In this document: positions 22,371 to 34,678 of the stretch, piece after piece
How the letters are laid out: each line of letters begins with the position of its first letter
How positions within the stretch are numbered: the stretch's first letter is position 1
Assembly: GCA_033239525.1 (NCBI GenBank)
Contig: BSYO01000008.1
Coordinates: 11,094,150 to 11,158,149 of the forward strand
Direction: 5' to 3'
Source: Nepenthes gracilis
Taxonomy: Eukaryota; Streptophyta; Magnoliopsida; Caryophyllales; Nepenthaceae
Length of the DNA: 64,000 nt
The notes under the pieces: generated by a model
What the model was told of the DNA's origin: nothing
Databases searched by the model: none
The model's input: the letters and a program-made list of their open reading frames with translations, nothing else
Translations under genes and position numbers: made by a program

Positions 22371-22476
22371 GTCCTTTGCTAACCATCAGTCTCTTCGAGA
22401 TCGAGGATTTTCAAGGTTGGGGTCATTGTTTCAATAATAAACTCTGCCAAGCCCTGGCCTTTAAGGCCGACATCGG

Positions 22477-22862
22477 TTAGAACTCTACGTCAAATTCGTC
22501 CAATTCAATAGCCCACTTGACCAATCGTCCTAACATGTCTGGCCTCTGTAAGATTCTTTTTCGCGATTGGTCTGTTAAAATAATAATTTTGTGTGTCTGG
22601 AAATAAGGATGAAATTTTCTGATAGAATATACAAGTGCTAGAGCCATCCTTTCATCATCAGAATATCTGGTCTCTAAATCAGTCAAGATCTTGCTGACAT
22701 AATGTAAAGGCCGCTGCCCGTCAAACTGTTGTCGAATTAAGATCGAGTTTAGGGCAGTATTAGATACTATATGGTACAAATACAAGTTCTCACCTTCGTT
22801 AGGGAAAGTTAAAAGTGGTGGGTTCAAAAGATACTCCTTAAGGTCTCGGAATGCAGCTTTGT
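22477..22862 (-). pseudogene. First RNase H domain (gypsy type) of the Tat element
   Basis: Contains AAFRDLKEYLLNPPLLTFP, then QRPLHYVSKILTDLETRY and an ERMALALVYSIRKFHPYFQ stretch, the usual motifs of the RT-linked RNase H. The frame is joined to the RT except for one stop (about 22872) where a conserved tryptophan (DFQW) has become TGA. Confidence 0.85.
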
Positions 22863-22872
22863 GGTCGATCGT

Positions 22873-23640
22873 TCATTGGAAGTCGACGGCCTTCGTTCCC
22901 CTCAAAACTTTGAAGAAGAGCAAATACATCTCCATTAACTTAGCTAAGAAATGGGAAAGCGCTGTCAGCCTCCCAGTGAGCTTTTGAAATTCTTTCACAA
23001 TCTGAGGTTGGTTAATGTCGAGGATAGCCTTGATTTTTTCAACGTTTACTTCAATCCCTTGATGTGAAACAATAAAACCCAAAAACTTTCCTAAGGTCAC
23101 CCTGAATGTACACTTTGTCGAATTAAACTTCATTTGATGTGTCCGAAGTACATTAAACACATTGTTCAGATCACAAATATAGTCATTGATCACTCTACTA
23201 TTAACAAGCATGTCGTCCATATATAATTCCATATTCTGTCCTATATGAGCTTCAAAGATAATGTTGACAAGCCGTTGATAGGTGACACTAATATTTTTTA
23301 GCTCGAAGAGTATAACTTTATAACAATATATCCCTTGGTCGGTCATGAACGATGTGTAGTCCTCATCCTCTAGGCTCATCCAAATCTGATTGTTACCAGA
23401 ATATGTGTCCATGAAACTCAAAAGTTTATATATGGATGTTGAGTCTACATGTAGATTAATCCTCGGTAATAGAAAGATATCCTTTGGACATACTTCGTTG
23501 GCGCCAGAAAAGTCGATGCACATCATCCACTTTCCGTTACTTTTCTTGACCAAGATTATGTTAGATAACTAATCTGGATATTAGACCTCCTTGATGAATA
23601 TAGCATCAAGCATTTTTTTTTTTTTTTGCCTCATCATGGA
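22873..23640 (-). pseudogene. Reverse transcriptase of the Tat element
   Basis: A long open frame (23553-22873, 226 residues) contains VKKSNGKWMMCIDF, CPKDIFLLPRI, SFMDTYSGNNQIWM (first catalytic Asp) and YMDDMLV (the catalytic DD pair), then LGFIVSHQGIEV. It copies element RNA into DNA in active relatives. Upstream, the N-terminal part is broken by two stops and by a 15-base homopolymer at 23613-23627 that shifts the frame. Order and motifs place it in the Tat branch of Ty3/gypsy. Confidence 0.9.
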
Positions 23641-23774
23641 TAGCAACCAATTTCTCAACCAAATGGTTCCTTCATTTCAGTCGAACAGGTTTATAACCGA
23701 AATCTTGGCCCAACCTATAGATCACTAGTCCAGTCAGTATTCTTGGCATGTCGCTAGGTATTCAGGCAAAAATG

Positions 23775-24340
23775 TCAAAATTTCATCAAAGAAAACTGAT
23801 AAACTAACAATGGAGGGGTTCTGATGGAGAATTTCCTATTTGTACGTACCTCTATCGGTTGGCCACGGGGTGTCTGAGTGATTTGGGACAAGTAACATAT
23901 CCACCCAGTCATTTGATCGCCAAGGACCTCTTCTACGCCATATAGAGCGTGAAACTTTATTTTTAATTGTGGATCAAAGTCATTGCCCCAAAAGCCATCA
24001 AATAGGGATGTTCGTGGATGGCATTGTAGACCGAGGGATGGTCTACTACCAAGAAATAAAGTATCTTGGAGGTTATCCTCGATTTGTGCCCAATGTAACT
24101 TAAAACTGGACAATCCCTCGAACGGATACCGGCTCATTGTCTAGTTTGTACAAGAGTCCCTCAATTGGTTTTATTTGACTTCTTTTCAAACCCAATTTAA
24201 GATAAATATTAAGATAAAGTAAATTTTTTAAACTTTTATTATCAATAAACACTCGTTTTAATTGATAGTTTATATTACCATAAGAGACAAGTGTAGATAC
24301 AACCAAGGGATCAGAATAAATGATGGTTGCATGAGTCATA
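23775..24340 (-). pseudogene. Protease region of the Tat element
   Basis: The reading at 24339-24100 starts MTHATIIYSDPLVV and contains VFIDNKSLKNLLY, the position of the protease active site. In relatives this is VDNGSSADIL, so the Gly of the active-site turn is lost (DNKS). The C-terminal linker continues to about 23775. Confidence 0.7.
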
Positions 24341-24950
24341 GCTTCGTTACTAAAACTAATGACATCATCCCTGACTCCTACACGTAGCCTCTTGTGGTTG
24401 GCAGTTATACTTGAGTGCTCCGGGGTGTCGTTTCGTGTTGGTCGTATCGTAATTATGTTAATGACCTCGACTACTAAATTTCTTAGCTGCTCGGTTTCAT
24501 CCTCGTCTACTCCTCCTAAGGTTTATCTAGGTCTTTGTAGAAAATGGGTAAGATGTTCTTTCCGGATCAATACTTCAATCACCTTCTACAACATTCAACA
24601 GTCTTTGGTGCTGTGACCCTCGCACTGATGATAGTGATAATATTTTAACTTATCACCTCCATCTATATTCTTCAATACTTTTGGCCATTTAAAAAAAAAT
24701 TTTATTTCGAATTTGTATCAAAATATTGGAGTGGGAGTCCTTTAAAAGAATCAAGTCTAGGGGCCTAAACTCCCTTCATGCTATTGGCTCTAGCTTTCGC
24801 TGCTTCCTTAGTCCTCAGGAGTCCATGTGGTTCCCATTCTTTTCCTTTTCATCCACCATCCTTTGACGAAAATGATCCACACGCTCCGATCATTTTGCCT
24901 TATTGGCCTCTTTGGCCGCTATGTAGACTCAGACAATGGCCTCGAATATA
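24341..24950 (-). pseudogene. Gag 3' portion with zinc knuckle, Tat element
   Basis: YYHYHQCEGHSTKDC (about 24594-24645) is the Tat-type zinc knuckle (C-FH-DHGHDTEDC in relatives). Upstream pieces such as FRPLDLILL match the FTPL segment that precedes it. The rest of gag beyond 24950 is gone, and AT-rich DNA begins just before the CACTA insertion. The element's 5' LTR and most of gag are therefore missing. Confidence 0.7.
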
Positions 24951-25021
24951 AACTAATACATTAATCAAATGTCAAATTCTAACATTCAAGAAAATTGATG
25001 CTGAGTAAATCTGAATTGCTA

Positions 25022-25024
25022 TCT
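25022..25024. repeat. Left TSD of the CACTA element
   Basis: TCT, matching TCT at 44234-44236. CACTA transposons make 3-bp duplications. Confidence 0.7.
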
Positions 25025-25330
25025 ACTACAACAATTTTATCCTTTAGTGATAAAATAATTTGTCACTATTAATTATAAACTTGTAACTAAAAGATTTAGT
25101 TATAAAATATTATTTCGTCACTAAATCATCTCTAAAAGTCCGTTGCTACATCTTTAGTGATGAATTTTTATTTTGTTTCTAAAAAGACTCTTTAGTGATA
25201 AAAAATAAATTATCATTAAATAATATTTTTTAGTGATAAAATAATTTTATCACTAAAATATATTTTTAATTTATAATTAAATAATATGTTTAATGGTAAA
25301 TAATTATCACAAAAGGCATATAATTTTTTT
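25025..25330. repeat. CACTA left (3') terminal and subterminal repeats
   Basis: ACTACAACAA followed by repeated TTTAGTGATAAAA / TTTGTCACTA motifs in both orientations. Mirrors the repeats near 44140-44233. Confidence 0.85.
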
Positions 25331-27329
25331 CTCTAAATTATATACTTTAATGGATAAAATTTTAACACAAATATCAAATTAATCTTAATCAAAAAAACAC
25401 AAATAAATTTTATATAATAGAATAAAATTATCTTACAATAATTCAAAAGAAAATTATAATACATTCTGACAAATTTATGAACAAAGCTATATAATATTAT
25501 TCTCCTAACCTTCGGAATACACCGAGTTTCATCCATCTGTATTATTTTATTTATTTAAATAACCTAAAAATTAAAAAATAATAATATTAGTATAAGTATT
25601 TTTATATTTTAATAAAATATATTTAAATTTAAAGTTTACAACCTGAATTTGAACTTATATGCATGCCTCCTTTGAATGCTGAGATTATCTGATCTGATCT
25701 TTTATTTTTCTGAAGTTTGGTTATTATGGGCAATGAACTATTTTATAAATAACTCTTATATAATTCTAAATATGTTAATATAATCTAATCATATTCAAGA
25801 ATATACTAAATAAATTTGAAAAATAATATTTTTGACATCCCCTCAAAGGTTCTAACCTCCACTTATTTTAACACACGATCAGCCGAAGAAGAGGAAGCCA
25901 GTTGGCCCTTTAAGATTTTAAATTGGCTCGTAATTCTGCTAGCAGACCTACTAGATTGATCACAAGTTTGTTTCTTATTCTTATTAAACGGTCTTACAAC
26001 TTTCACCTTTAATGAGTAACATGTAAAGTGTACAACTAAATAATAGGACCTGAGTAATATTATTAATTATCATCATTAAAAAATCTAGGCAATTGCGACA
26101 AGCAGATTACCAAAAGCCTAAATGATGAGCTACCACTCGCTCCTTGGACACTTTTATCATTCATTTGATTAATTGTATTTTGAAAATCATATAAACAATT
26201 ACTTATGTTATGATGAAATATAACTAAAAATGTGGACATTAAAAAATCAGTCGAGTTAGATGTTTGGCCTTGTCTCAAAAACTTGACTAACGATGTGATT
26301 TCTAGAGCAGCATTCAGTGGTAGTTATGAAGAAGGCAGTAATATATTTTACTATTAGCAGAGCAAGCCTAAGTTTCTATACCACTTGTGCAGTCAGTTTA
26401 AATACCAAGATGGAGGTAAAACTATATACTTAACTCTCTTTCCCCTATTGATGCTAACTTGAATAAAATCAATCATAATAATAGAAAAATATTATGCTAT
26501 AACTTATTCTTAAAAAATTAGTGTACATCGGGCCGACTTTAACCCATTTGGTAAAATAGTTTATACTCGCGATGATGAACTTCCTCTACTCAATCGCGAT
26601 GGGAAATGGGCGGAGAATATAAACCCACATTGCGCGAAAGATCAAATTGAGTTACAACCCAAATAATTAAGGTTGTTGGGTCTGGAAAAAATTCAAGTAA
26701 ATTTGTATTCGTTGACCTAACCCATGAATGGAAATAAGTGTCTGGATTGTTGGTTCAGTCCCATGGCACACGTCCTGCACAAAATTGTTTGCAGTACACT
26801 CCTTTTTCTCACACAACAAAATTCCTATGAAAAACAAAGATACATTGCATGGTGCATTCTTAGAGTTATGAATCCTACCACCCAAATTGGAGAACATGCT
26901 GAAGAATTAGTATTACGGTATATTCACATGATGCAAGGTATCGTCTTCCTAACCTGATACTTGTATGTCAAATGAATGTGACAATTATTACATTAGCATG
27001 CTATGAATGAATTATAATAAGGTACAGCATAAATTCATGGAAGATAAAGTTAAGAGTGCAGAATAAGATTCTGATAGACTATGATATCCTATCCAACATT
27101 TAACTAGCTAAAGATCAATCTATAAAGTTGTAACATATCGCCAGTGAAAACTATGATAACAATGGCATATTTCAAGAATGTGAAAATATACAATGTACTT
27201 CAATTTTATCTGTCAAAAGAAATGTACACAAGTATAAAAAAAACAGTAATCACATAACACAGATTTTGATTTAGCATAATTAGAGCATTAATGCCATTTT
27301 TGAAATACTTAAAAGTATAATCAGAAAAG
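25331..27329. other. CACTA 3' non-coding region with a captured fragment
   Basis: Mostly AT-rich and without genes of the transposon. It includes a short piece of gypsy integrase (separate entry). An open frame at 26724-26957 has an antisense companion and no recognisable motif. Confidence 0.5.
26525..26645 (-). pseudogene. Tat integrase core fragment inside the CACTA
   Basis: Minus-strand reading FRAMWVYILRPFPIAIE, a stop, then RKFIIASINYFTKWVK corresponds to the integrase core segment at about 21405-21500. The catalytic Asp again reads Asn. Only about 40 codons are present, so it was captured or left by a deleted insertion. Confidence 0.65.
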
Positions 27330-29060
27330 ATAATTATAAACTTACTATTTTTGAAGTTTACATTGTTTATAATTCTTCTTTAATCAAAGATCGCATATCA
27401 GAATATAAATTAACTTTCAACTCGATAAGCAATCTAGCACCAAGCTCATTTTCTTTTTGATTTAGTAGAACTGCTAACCGTCGTTGTATTTCAGCCTCAA
27501 TCTAAACATTAATGCCATTTTCTAGGCATTTGAGCATCTCACTATAATGACTTTCTAAATAGTTAATATCATTTCTAGTTGGTTGAGGACCTTCTCCCAT
27601 CCCTATTATGTACATAGATTCACATCCAAGAATAATTGAAAAAGTATCATCTGTTATCAAGTTAACGGTACCATTTTGTTTGACTTGAGTCTTACGTAAT
27701 TCTATATACTTCTGATATGCATCTCCTGACTTATTATCAACTCAATTTCTATTTTTTTGTTTCTTTTCTTTTATAAATAATTTTAAGTATTCTGTTAATT
27801 TTATCAGTTCTTCAGGAAGTGAATGTGGAGCATTTCACTGTTTGCATATTTTTAAATATTAACTAATAATAAAATATGTCATATATTTATAGCCTATAAG
27901 TAGATTTATATTGAAGATGAATATTACCATCTCATAAAAAGTTTGGATAATAGATTTTGTACCAACGCAACCCATCATTCGCTTCTATTCTTTAAATTGT
28001 TTTCACTCATATTCTATATTTTAAATAATAAATAATATTAGTTATTTGAGTACAAATATGTGTGTGTTTAGGAACCAGCCTAGAGACATACATATGGGTA
28101 CAAATAGAGAAAATTAAACAGTTGAAACAAAAAAGTAATAAATATTTTTTAGCAGTAAGTTGCCACTATATGAGTCCATTTTTCAAGTAAAACTCTTCCA
28201 GTTTATGTCTAGCCCATTTAGACTAAAGGGATTTGACATCTTTCCTGTTTTAACCAATTTAAGTAAATAAAAAAGCAATACATATCCCTCGTGCAACATT
28301 AGGCCTAAAGCAATTGTGTGTTCAAGCATTTTATAACATTATTGTATGCGTAAAGTGACACAATTGAGGTAACAATTATGGTGGCTATGGGACAATATGA
28401 CCAACATCATGTTCAATTGTCACGATAAACAAATTATTGATATCATTTTAGTGGACTTCACATGAAATTCCAAGAACACATGAGTTAAAGTTGAACTATG
28501 GATTACATGCCTATGATTCACTCATCCAATAAAGAAAACTTTTTAGAACTTAGAGCATTGAGCCAAATGCTGCCAAAAGGGTAATTTATTGCCAACTTCA
28601 CTTTCAAACATGATGGCATTTGTTCAATTTGGACAAAAAACCACAGCCATTTTGATCAAATAAGACTAATGTAAAAACTACCATAGGCTCATGGATTAAT
28701 TACAGTTAATTAATCTAGGAACATTTTCAAAAAAAACACTCATCATGGAATAAAGGAGTATTGTGAACATTTGAGCTCTCAAAAATAAGCCAAGGTAGCC
28801 ATTTTAAACTACCAATATATTCTGTTTGATCAACAGGTCAACAAATGAGTTCTTATTACAGAATCATCCTAACAAATAAAGATGATGTACTTACCTAAAA
28901 TTTTTGACTTTTATAATATTATAGAACCAATCACTTCCATTGCTCAATATCTACATTAGAATGATAGTTTTCAATTCACTCCTTATTAGTTCTATACTTT
29001 TTGTAGTAATATTTTCACAAACTAAAACGCCAAATACGAAATCTTTTCATCAATTCTTTT
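27330..29060 (-). pseudogene. CACTA ORF1 (TNPA-like, Transposase_24 family)
   Basis: Minus-strand pieces in order: KRFRIWRFSL then KYYYKKYRTNKE (about 28930-29050), ending at a GTAAGT donor; a NRSE and GTKSI piece (about 27960-28000); and a C-terminal exon with SGDAYQKYIELRKTQV, DDTFSIILGCESMYIIGMG and GPQPT, then a coiled-coil tail ending about 27350. This order (basic N-terminus, H-GTKS, DDxF, GxGxxP) fits the Ptta/En/Spm Transposase_24 family, whose members bind subterminal repeats. Several internal stops show it is dead. Exon boundaries are approximate. Confidence 0.7.
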
Positions 29061-30529
29061 TGAATTGCCATATTCATATGATTTTTATTTAACAATACAT
29101 ATTTTTTCTATGACAACCAAGCAATAATAATATATCATGCATACCAAATAATACAAAAAAGAAATACAACTAAATTTATTAATATATCATTATATATTTA
29201 TTTAATTTACCTTCACTTTTTACATCAATTTGATTTTGATATGATCATCCATTTTCTTCTAATTCTTAACATTAATTTGGTAATACTGTTTAACAAGATA
29301 GCTTATCTTTGTGGTAAATTATTGTGCATTTTCTCCAACAATGTGTCGTAAAGATGATGGTAGATCAATCTTCACAAGTGCTAGATTATCATCTCTCTCT
29401 CTTTTCTATTTAACGTAGTGAGTTCTTCCACGTGTTGGTTGAACTGTTAAAAAATACAATATATATAAGTCATTAAATATCAAACATATTTATACTAAAG
29501 CTTTTTTATATCTCGATCTGTTTATTCTTATTGATTTAAACTTTCAACCACTACTTGAATTTGATATTCATTATCTATTGAAGTTATAAATACTCATAGC
29601 CTTTGTGTTAGATTTAATAATTTTAATATAAAAATTTGATTCCTTTTATTAAAAAAAATCAATGCTTTGAAAAAGTATATAAAAAAAAAAAGCATACCTA
29701 TTTTTTGGTGAGGGTTGGGCAAGGGAAATAAAAATCAATTATATCCACAGAAACAAACAATTTATATACATATAATTATAATGTAGCCATTATATATATA
29801 GTAGCAAGCACATATATATACGGTCATTATAATGTAGCAAATAATTGGGCATAGGCTGGAATACAGCAAAAAACACTGCTTCCCAAAAAATAGATAAATA
29901 AAAAAAAGATATAATGTGTACTTATTGCATAATAGGGATTTTATAGAATTATCTAAAATTCATATCAGTCATGATGTGACATACATATGTAAAATCAAGT
30001 CAATATTCTGAGGTGCCTGCTCATTCACATTTTGTAATTTAGGGTTTATAAATATAAAATTTACAAATATCCAATTGCTTCTAATACTAGCAAGTACTAA
30101 ATGTTATAATTCTAACAACTAACTTAACCCTCTTCAAACGAGAAGAAACATCCAATTACTTAGATAGACTAAAATTGAAACTTTAGCACTTTCTACAACC
30201 TATTAGCATATAGTCAATTACTTTATAATTAATTAGTATTATAATAATGAAGAACAAAATAGTAGTATATAACAAACATATACCTTACATAATAGCAATT
30301 TTAAACAATCACCATATCAATGACTCGTCTTCTTCACTACTAGACTTGTATATATCTTTAGATCTATCAGCATAATTCAAATCTATAATCTCTGATTTAA
30401 TATCAACTCTGACAAAGGCACCATCATATTACTTAACTCTGCCACATAATCTAAGTTTGTTTTTAAACTTGGCTTATTACTATCCATATATGTTTCGTAA
30501 AGATCATTCATCTCTTTGTTAACAAAAAT
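29061..30529. other. CACTA intergenic and intron DNA
   Basis: Very AT-rich, no coding signal seen. Lies between the two transposon genes and may include leader or introns of ORF1. Confidence 0.5.
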
Positions 30530-33500
30530 ATTATAAAAGTTACACAGCATTGACCTAACAACAACTCACCAATTTAAATTTGTATGATTTATCACGTATA
30601 ATAAACTTGTTTAACTTGGCATACTAAAACATAAGGCTTATCAGTTTGTAAAAATCGAGTGATATTTATTGTTGTAAATCTATTTGGTTCCTTCTTTATA
30701 ACTTTTTTATATCATATATGTCATACCAATCACAACGAAAAAGCACTATCGTATTTCTACCATTATACTATAATTCGATAATCTCTCTTAATAATCTAAT
30801 GTTGTCCATTTCCTACTATGTAAATCACCATTCACCACCACTCTACTATTCTTAGTTTTACACTTTCTTGCTCAACTTTATGTGTAAAATTGGTATCCAT
30901 TGATCATATATGATGAATAACAAGTCACTCTTCTAATTAGAATATGTGTCAAATATAAAAGATATTTGCTTACTCTTTTATCCCTTTTGTTCATCAATTC
31001 TATAATCTATTAAATATAACAAGTATTAAAAGATATTAATAAGTATGAAAATTTAGTAAATATTAATAAAATATATCAAACTATATAGAATATATAAAAA
31101 TTTACTTACTTTGTATTCAAATCACTCTAACAAATCAACATTCCAATCTTGATTAATGTTTTCATACTCTCTTTTCATCATCAAATATTAGAGTTCTTTA
31201 TATTAATAGGTGGTGGATTTAAACACATATATACGATAATAATTATATTATTATATACCATAATAATAAATTATCTTACTCTATAAAATGCTGCACCTCC
31301 TTACAATTTCTCAAGTATATAATTGAGCTCTTCTCCAATCTTGAAAGCTCAATGCTTTAATACTTCTTTTGCCTAATTGTCTTCCAAATTTAGAAAACAC
31401 AAATAACCCCATATGTTGTACCTTACCACTGTCAAAATTTCTTTCTTTATGATAGAATCTTATTTCTACCCTATCCAAATATCTAGAGCAAAATACAAGA
31501 CATTCTTTTGCAATATGACACTCAACTATAAAGCCTTCTAAGCGAGCTTTATTACGTCCATATGATTTACTTTACATGTGTACCTATAAACAAGACTTTA
31601 TTAGTTCAAATATTATAATTATTATGTTCAAAATACACATGTTATAAATTTGAAGGATAACTCACCTTTTAAAAGGATACATCTACAGATATTAAACTGG
31701 TCCTATAACTTTTGCCTCACATACCAAATGAATAGATAAGTACAACATAGTATCAAAAAAATATGGGGGAAAGATATATTCCATTTTGCAAAGGGTCAAA
31801 ATAATATTTCGTTCTAATTTTTTTAATGCATCCACTCGCAATATTTTTCCACATAACTATTTAAAGAACACACTTAATTCAACTAATGGCTCATTAACTT
31901 TTATGGGTAAGATACCATGAAATGTTGGTGCAATCAAGTCTTGTATAAGCACATGATAATCATGACTTTTCATCCCTAAAACTTTATCATCAACACAATT
32001 TACATATCGAGCTATATTGAAAAAGTAACCATATAAAACTTTCAAATTTGTAAAAAATTTATAAATAGCCCTTTTTTTTCCAAATGACGTGTAGGCAACT
32101 TTAGGAATTAAATATTTATCTCCAATTTTAATAGGATGTAAGTCCTTTTGAATTTTCATATTCTTCAAGTCTAGATGAGAATTCACATTATCCTTTGTCT
32201 TCCCATCAATACTTAATACCGTGCTTATGATACTTTCACACATATTCTTCTTAATATGCATAATATCTAAATTATGACGAACTAAAATTATACTCCAATA
32301 AGGCAAATTGAAATAATATGCTTTTCTTTTTCTAATTATACTTAAGAGTTGTTCAAGTTGCTTTTGTTTGGTATCGACCTTTCCAAATATCGTATTATTA
32401 CATCCACTAAGTTGATGAAGGGTATCATCCCTAAAAAATAGCTTGGGAGCATGTCGTATTTCTATAGTTCCGTCAAAGATTTTTTTGTCAAGGCTCTATT
32501 TATGATTGGCATCTAAGAATCTATGATGACACATATAATACAATTTATGACCATGTGACAATCTATAAGTGAAAGTATCAATATTATAACTAAGGCAAGC
32601 AAATTTTTCTTTTGTACTCCAACCTAATAAATTTACGTAAGTTAAAAAATCATTGATAGTCTGTAATAATGATACATGTAATTTAAAATTGTTTGAACTG
32701 AAAGTTTTAACCCCAACATACCATAATTCCATAAGTTCATCTATTAATGGTTTGAAAAATACATTAATATTATTTCCAAAAGCTTTTGGATCAAGAATTA
32801 ATAATAACAGCATAAAGTATTTACTTTTCATATACATTTAAGGTGGGAGATTATATGAAACTAATATCACTGGCCATATGCTATAAGATGTACTTAAATT
32901 GCCAAAATGATTAAATCCATCAAAAGCTAAATCAAGCCTCACATTTTGGAGATCTAGTACAAAGTTTAAATACATTTTATCAAAAGATTTTCAAGCTTTT
33001 GAGTTAGTTGGATGTGTCTCAAAACTCTATCATCAAGGCATTTCTCCTTATGCCATCGTATATGAAATACTATTTTTGAAGACATATAAAACCTTTAAAG
33101 TCTATGTATTAGTGAAAAATGACGATGAATTTTATGTGAAACTTTTTTACCATCATTATTTTCAATTTTTCACCTCAAATACATACAAATTGGACAGTTT
33201 TGATATTTTTTATATAAATTTTGATAAGAAATACAATCATTCTTGCAAATATCAATCTTAACATAATTCAATTCTAAATCTCTTGTATACTTCTTTACAT
33301 CATAAGAGTTACTTGAAAAATTATTGTCATGTATAAATACTAGTTTCAATAAATTCAATAGCATTAAGAAAGATTTATCACTCAACTATTAATGCACTTC
33401 AAATGGAGAAAATGTAAAATAAATTTTAACTTTGTGAAACGATTACAATCCGAAAATAATTCATGTTTGGCATTTTTCATGAGTCTATAAAACTTTTCAA

Positions 33501-33919
33501 GTATTACATCATTTTGATTAGTTTTATCACCTATATGATTGACATTCTTCCTAAAATTTAAATTTCTAACATTTGTCGCATCATGGATCAAAGAAGTAAT
33601 ATCATCATATCCGAAATCATTATCTCCACTTTCTTCCCCATACTCAGCATGTTCCTTATCACTAGTAAAATGATTTTCTTCTTCTCCGTAAAAAAATTTA
33701 TTGTTTATAATCCCTTAATACTTCATATATGACTAAGTGATTAAAGATCATTTTTCTACTATGATAAAAACGATTGTTAAAATTATTGCATAGACAATAT
33801 ATCTTATCCCCAATTCTAGCTTTTAAAAATGCAAAATCAAGAAACTTGACGACTCCTTTTTTATACTTTGGCTTTCATCTGTCATTAACACTTTAATAAT
33901 TTATCCAACTCTTATTCAT
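30530..33919 (-). pseudogene. TNP2-type CACTA transposase (Transposase_21), degenerate
   Basis: The reading starts ATG AATAAGAGTTGG at 33919 (MNKSWIN) and shows the transposase-associated N-terminus (FLDFAFLKARIGDKIYCLC). The body follows: FYRLMKNAKHELFSDCNRF, SDKSFLMLLNLLK and NDCISYQNLYKKYQNCPIC (33591-33170). Next come LDPKAFGNNINVFFKPLIDEL, LLQTINDFLTYVNLLGWST (32837-32496) and LVRHNLDIMHIKKNMCESII then KSHDYHVLIQDLI (32306-31857). C-terminal parts follow: IAKECLVFCSRYLD and FSKFGRQLG (31300-31570, DUF4218-like) and NTIVLFRCDWYDI plus QVKQVYY (30590-30770, DUF4216-like). Stops and frameshifts are frequent. The nested LARD has removed its promoter by inserting in the start codon. Confidence 0.9.
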
Positions 33920-33921
33920 CC
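33917..33921. repeat. Left TSD of the LARD (CATCC)
   Basis: CATCC here and at 42199-42203. On the minus strand it reads GGATG and contains the TNP2 start codon. Confidence 0.95.
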
Positions 33922-34042
33922 TGATGGGTCCAATAACCATGGTTAATGGGCCAGGCCCACAGCAAGCCCACAATCCAACATATTTCTTTCAAATTAAAAG
34001 TCCCACATTGCTTTTTGAGAAGCAATACAACTGCAAGTTCCA

Positions 34043-34050
34043 CTATAAAA
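34043..34050 (+). promoter_or_regulatory. LARD LTR TATA box
   Basis: CTATAAAA about 120 bases into the LTR, also present in the 3' LTR near 39689. A start near 34075 would put both tandem arrays in the transcribed leader rather than in the promoter. Confidence 0.65.
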
Positions 34051-34189
34051 GCAAACATTCTCAAGTATTGAGGGACAAGTGGGAGAAGCTCGAAAAAGCT
34101 CCATAAGGCTCCATATGGCTCGGAGAATGGTATAGCCGTTGCTAGCCGATCTCCAATGAGAGCAAGCTGGCGGCCAGGAGATCCTCGAC

Positions 34190-34575
34190 TCTCCTCTCAT
34201 CCAGGAGGCCCCTTGGCTCTCCGCTTGTCCGAGGCCCTCAGCCCTCTGCCGCCGAAGGCCTTGGGCCCTCTTACAGTTCGAAGGCCCTCAGCCCTCCGCC
34301 GCCACGAGGCCCTCGGCCGTCCTACTGTCCAGAGGCCCTTAGCCCTCCATCCAGGAGACACGGAGCTTTACTCATTCCAGGAGGCACGGAGGCCCACGGC
34401 CCTCCTACAATTCGAAGGCCCTCAGCCCTCCATCCAAGAGGCACAGAGGCCTCGGCCCTCCGTCACCAGGAGGCCCTCAGCCCTCCTCCAGTTCGGAGGC
34501 CATCAACCCTCCGCCATCCGGAGGCCCTCAGCCCTCCACCAACCAGGAGGCCTTCAACCCTCCGTCTTGGAGTCG
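34190..34575 (+). repeat. LTR array 1 (GGAGGCCCTCAGCCCTCC units), 5' copy
   Basis: About a dozen irregular units sharing GAGGCCCTCAGCCCTCC, spaced roughly 24-48 bases. Open on the coding strand in more than one frame because of its composition, but without protein features. Confidence 0.85.
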
Positions 34576-34678
34576 TGATCCCTCTATCCCATAGCCAGGA
34601 GCTCGCAGTCCAAGAATTGACCCTCCGCTCAGGTAACAAGAATGTTTACTCACTAGTACCATTTATTCATTCTTCTTA

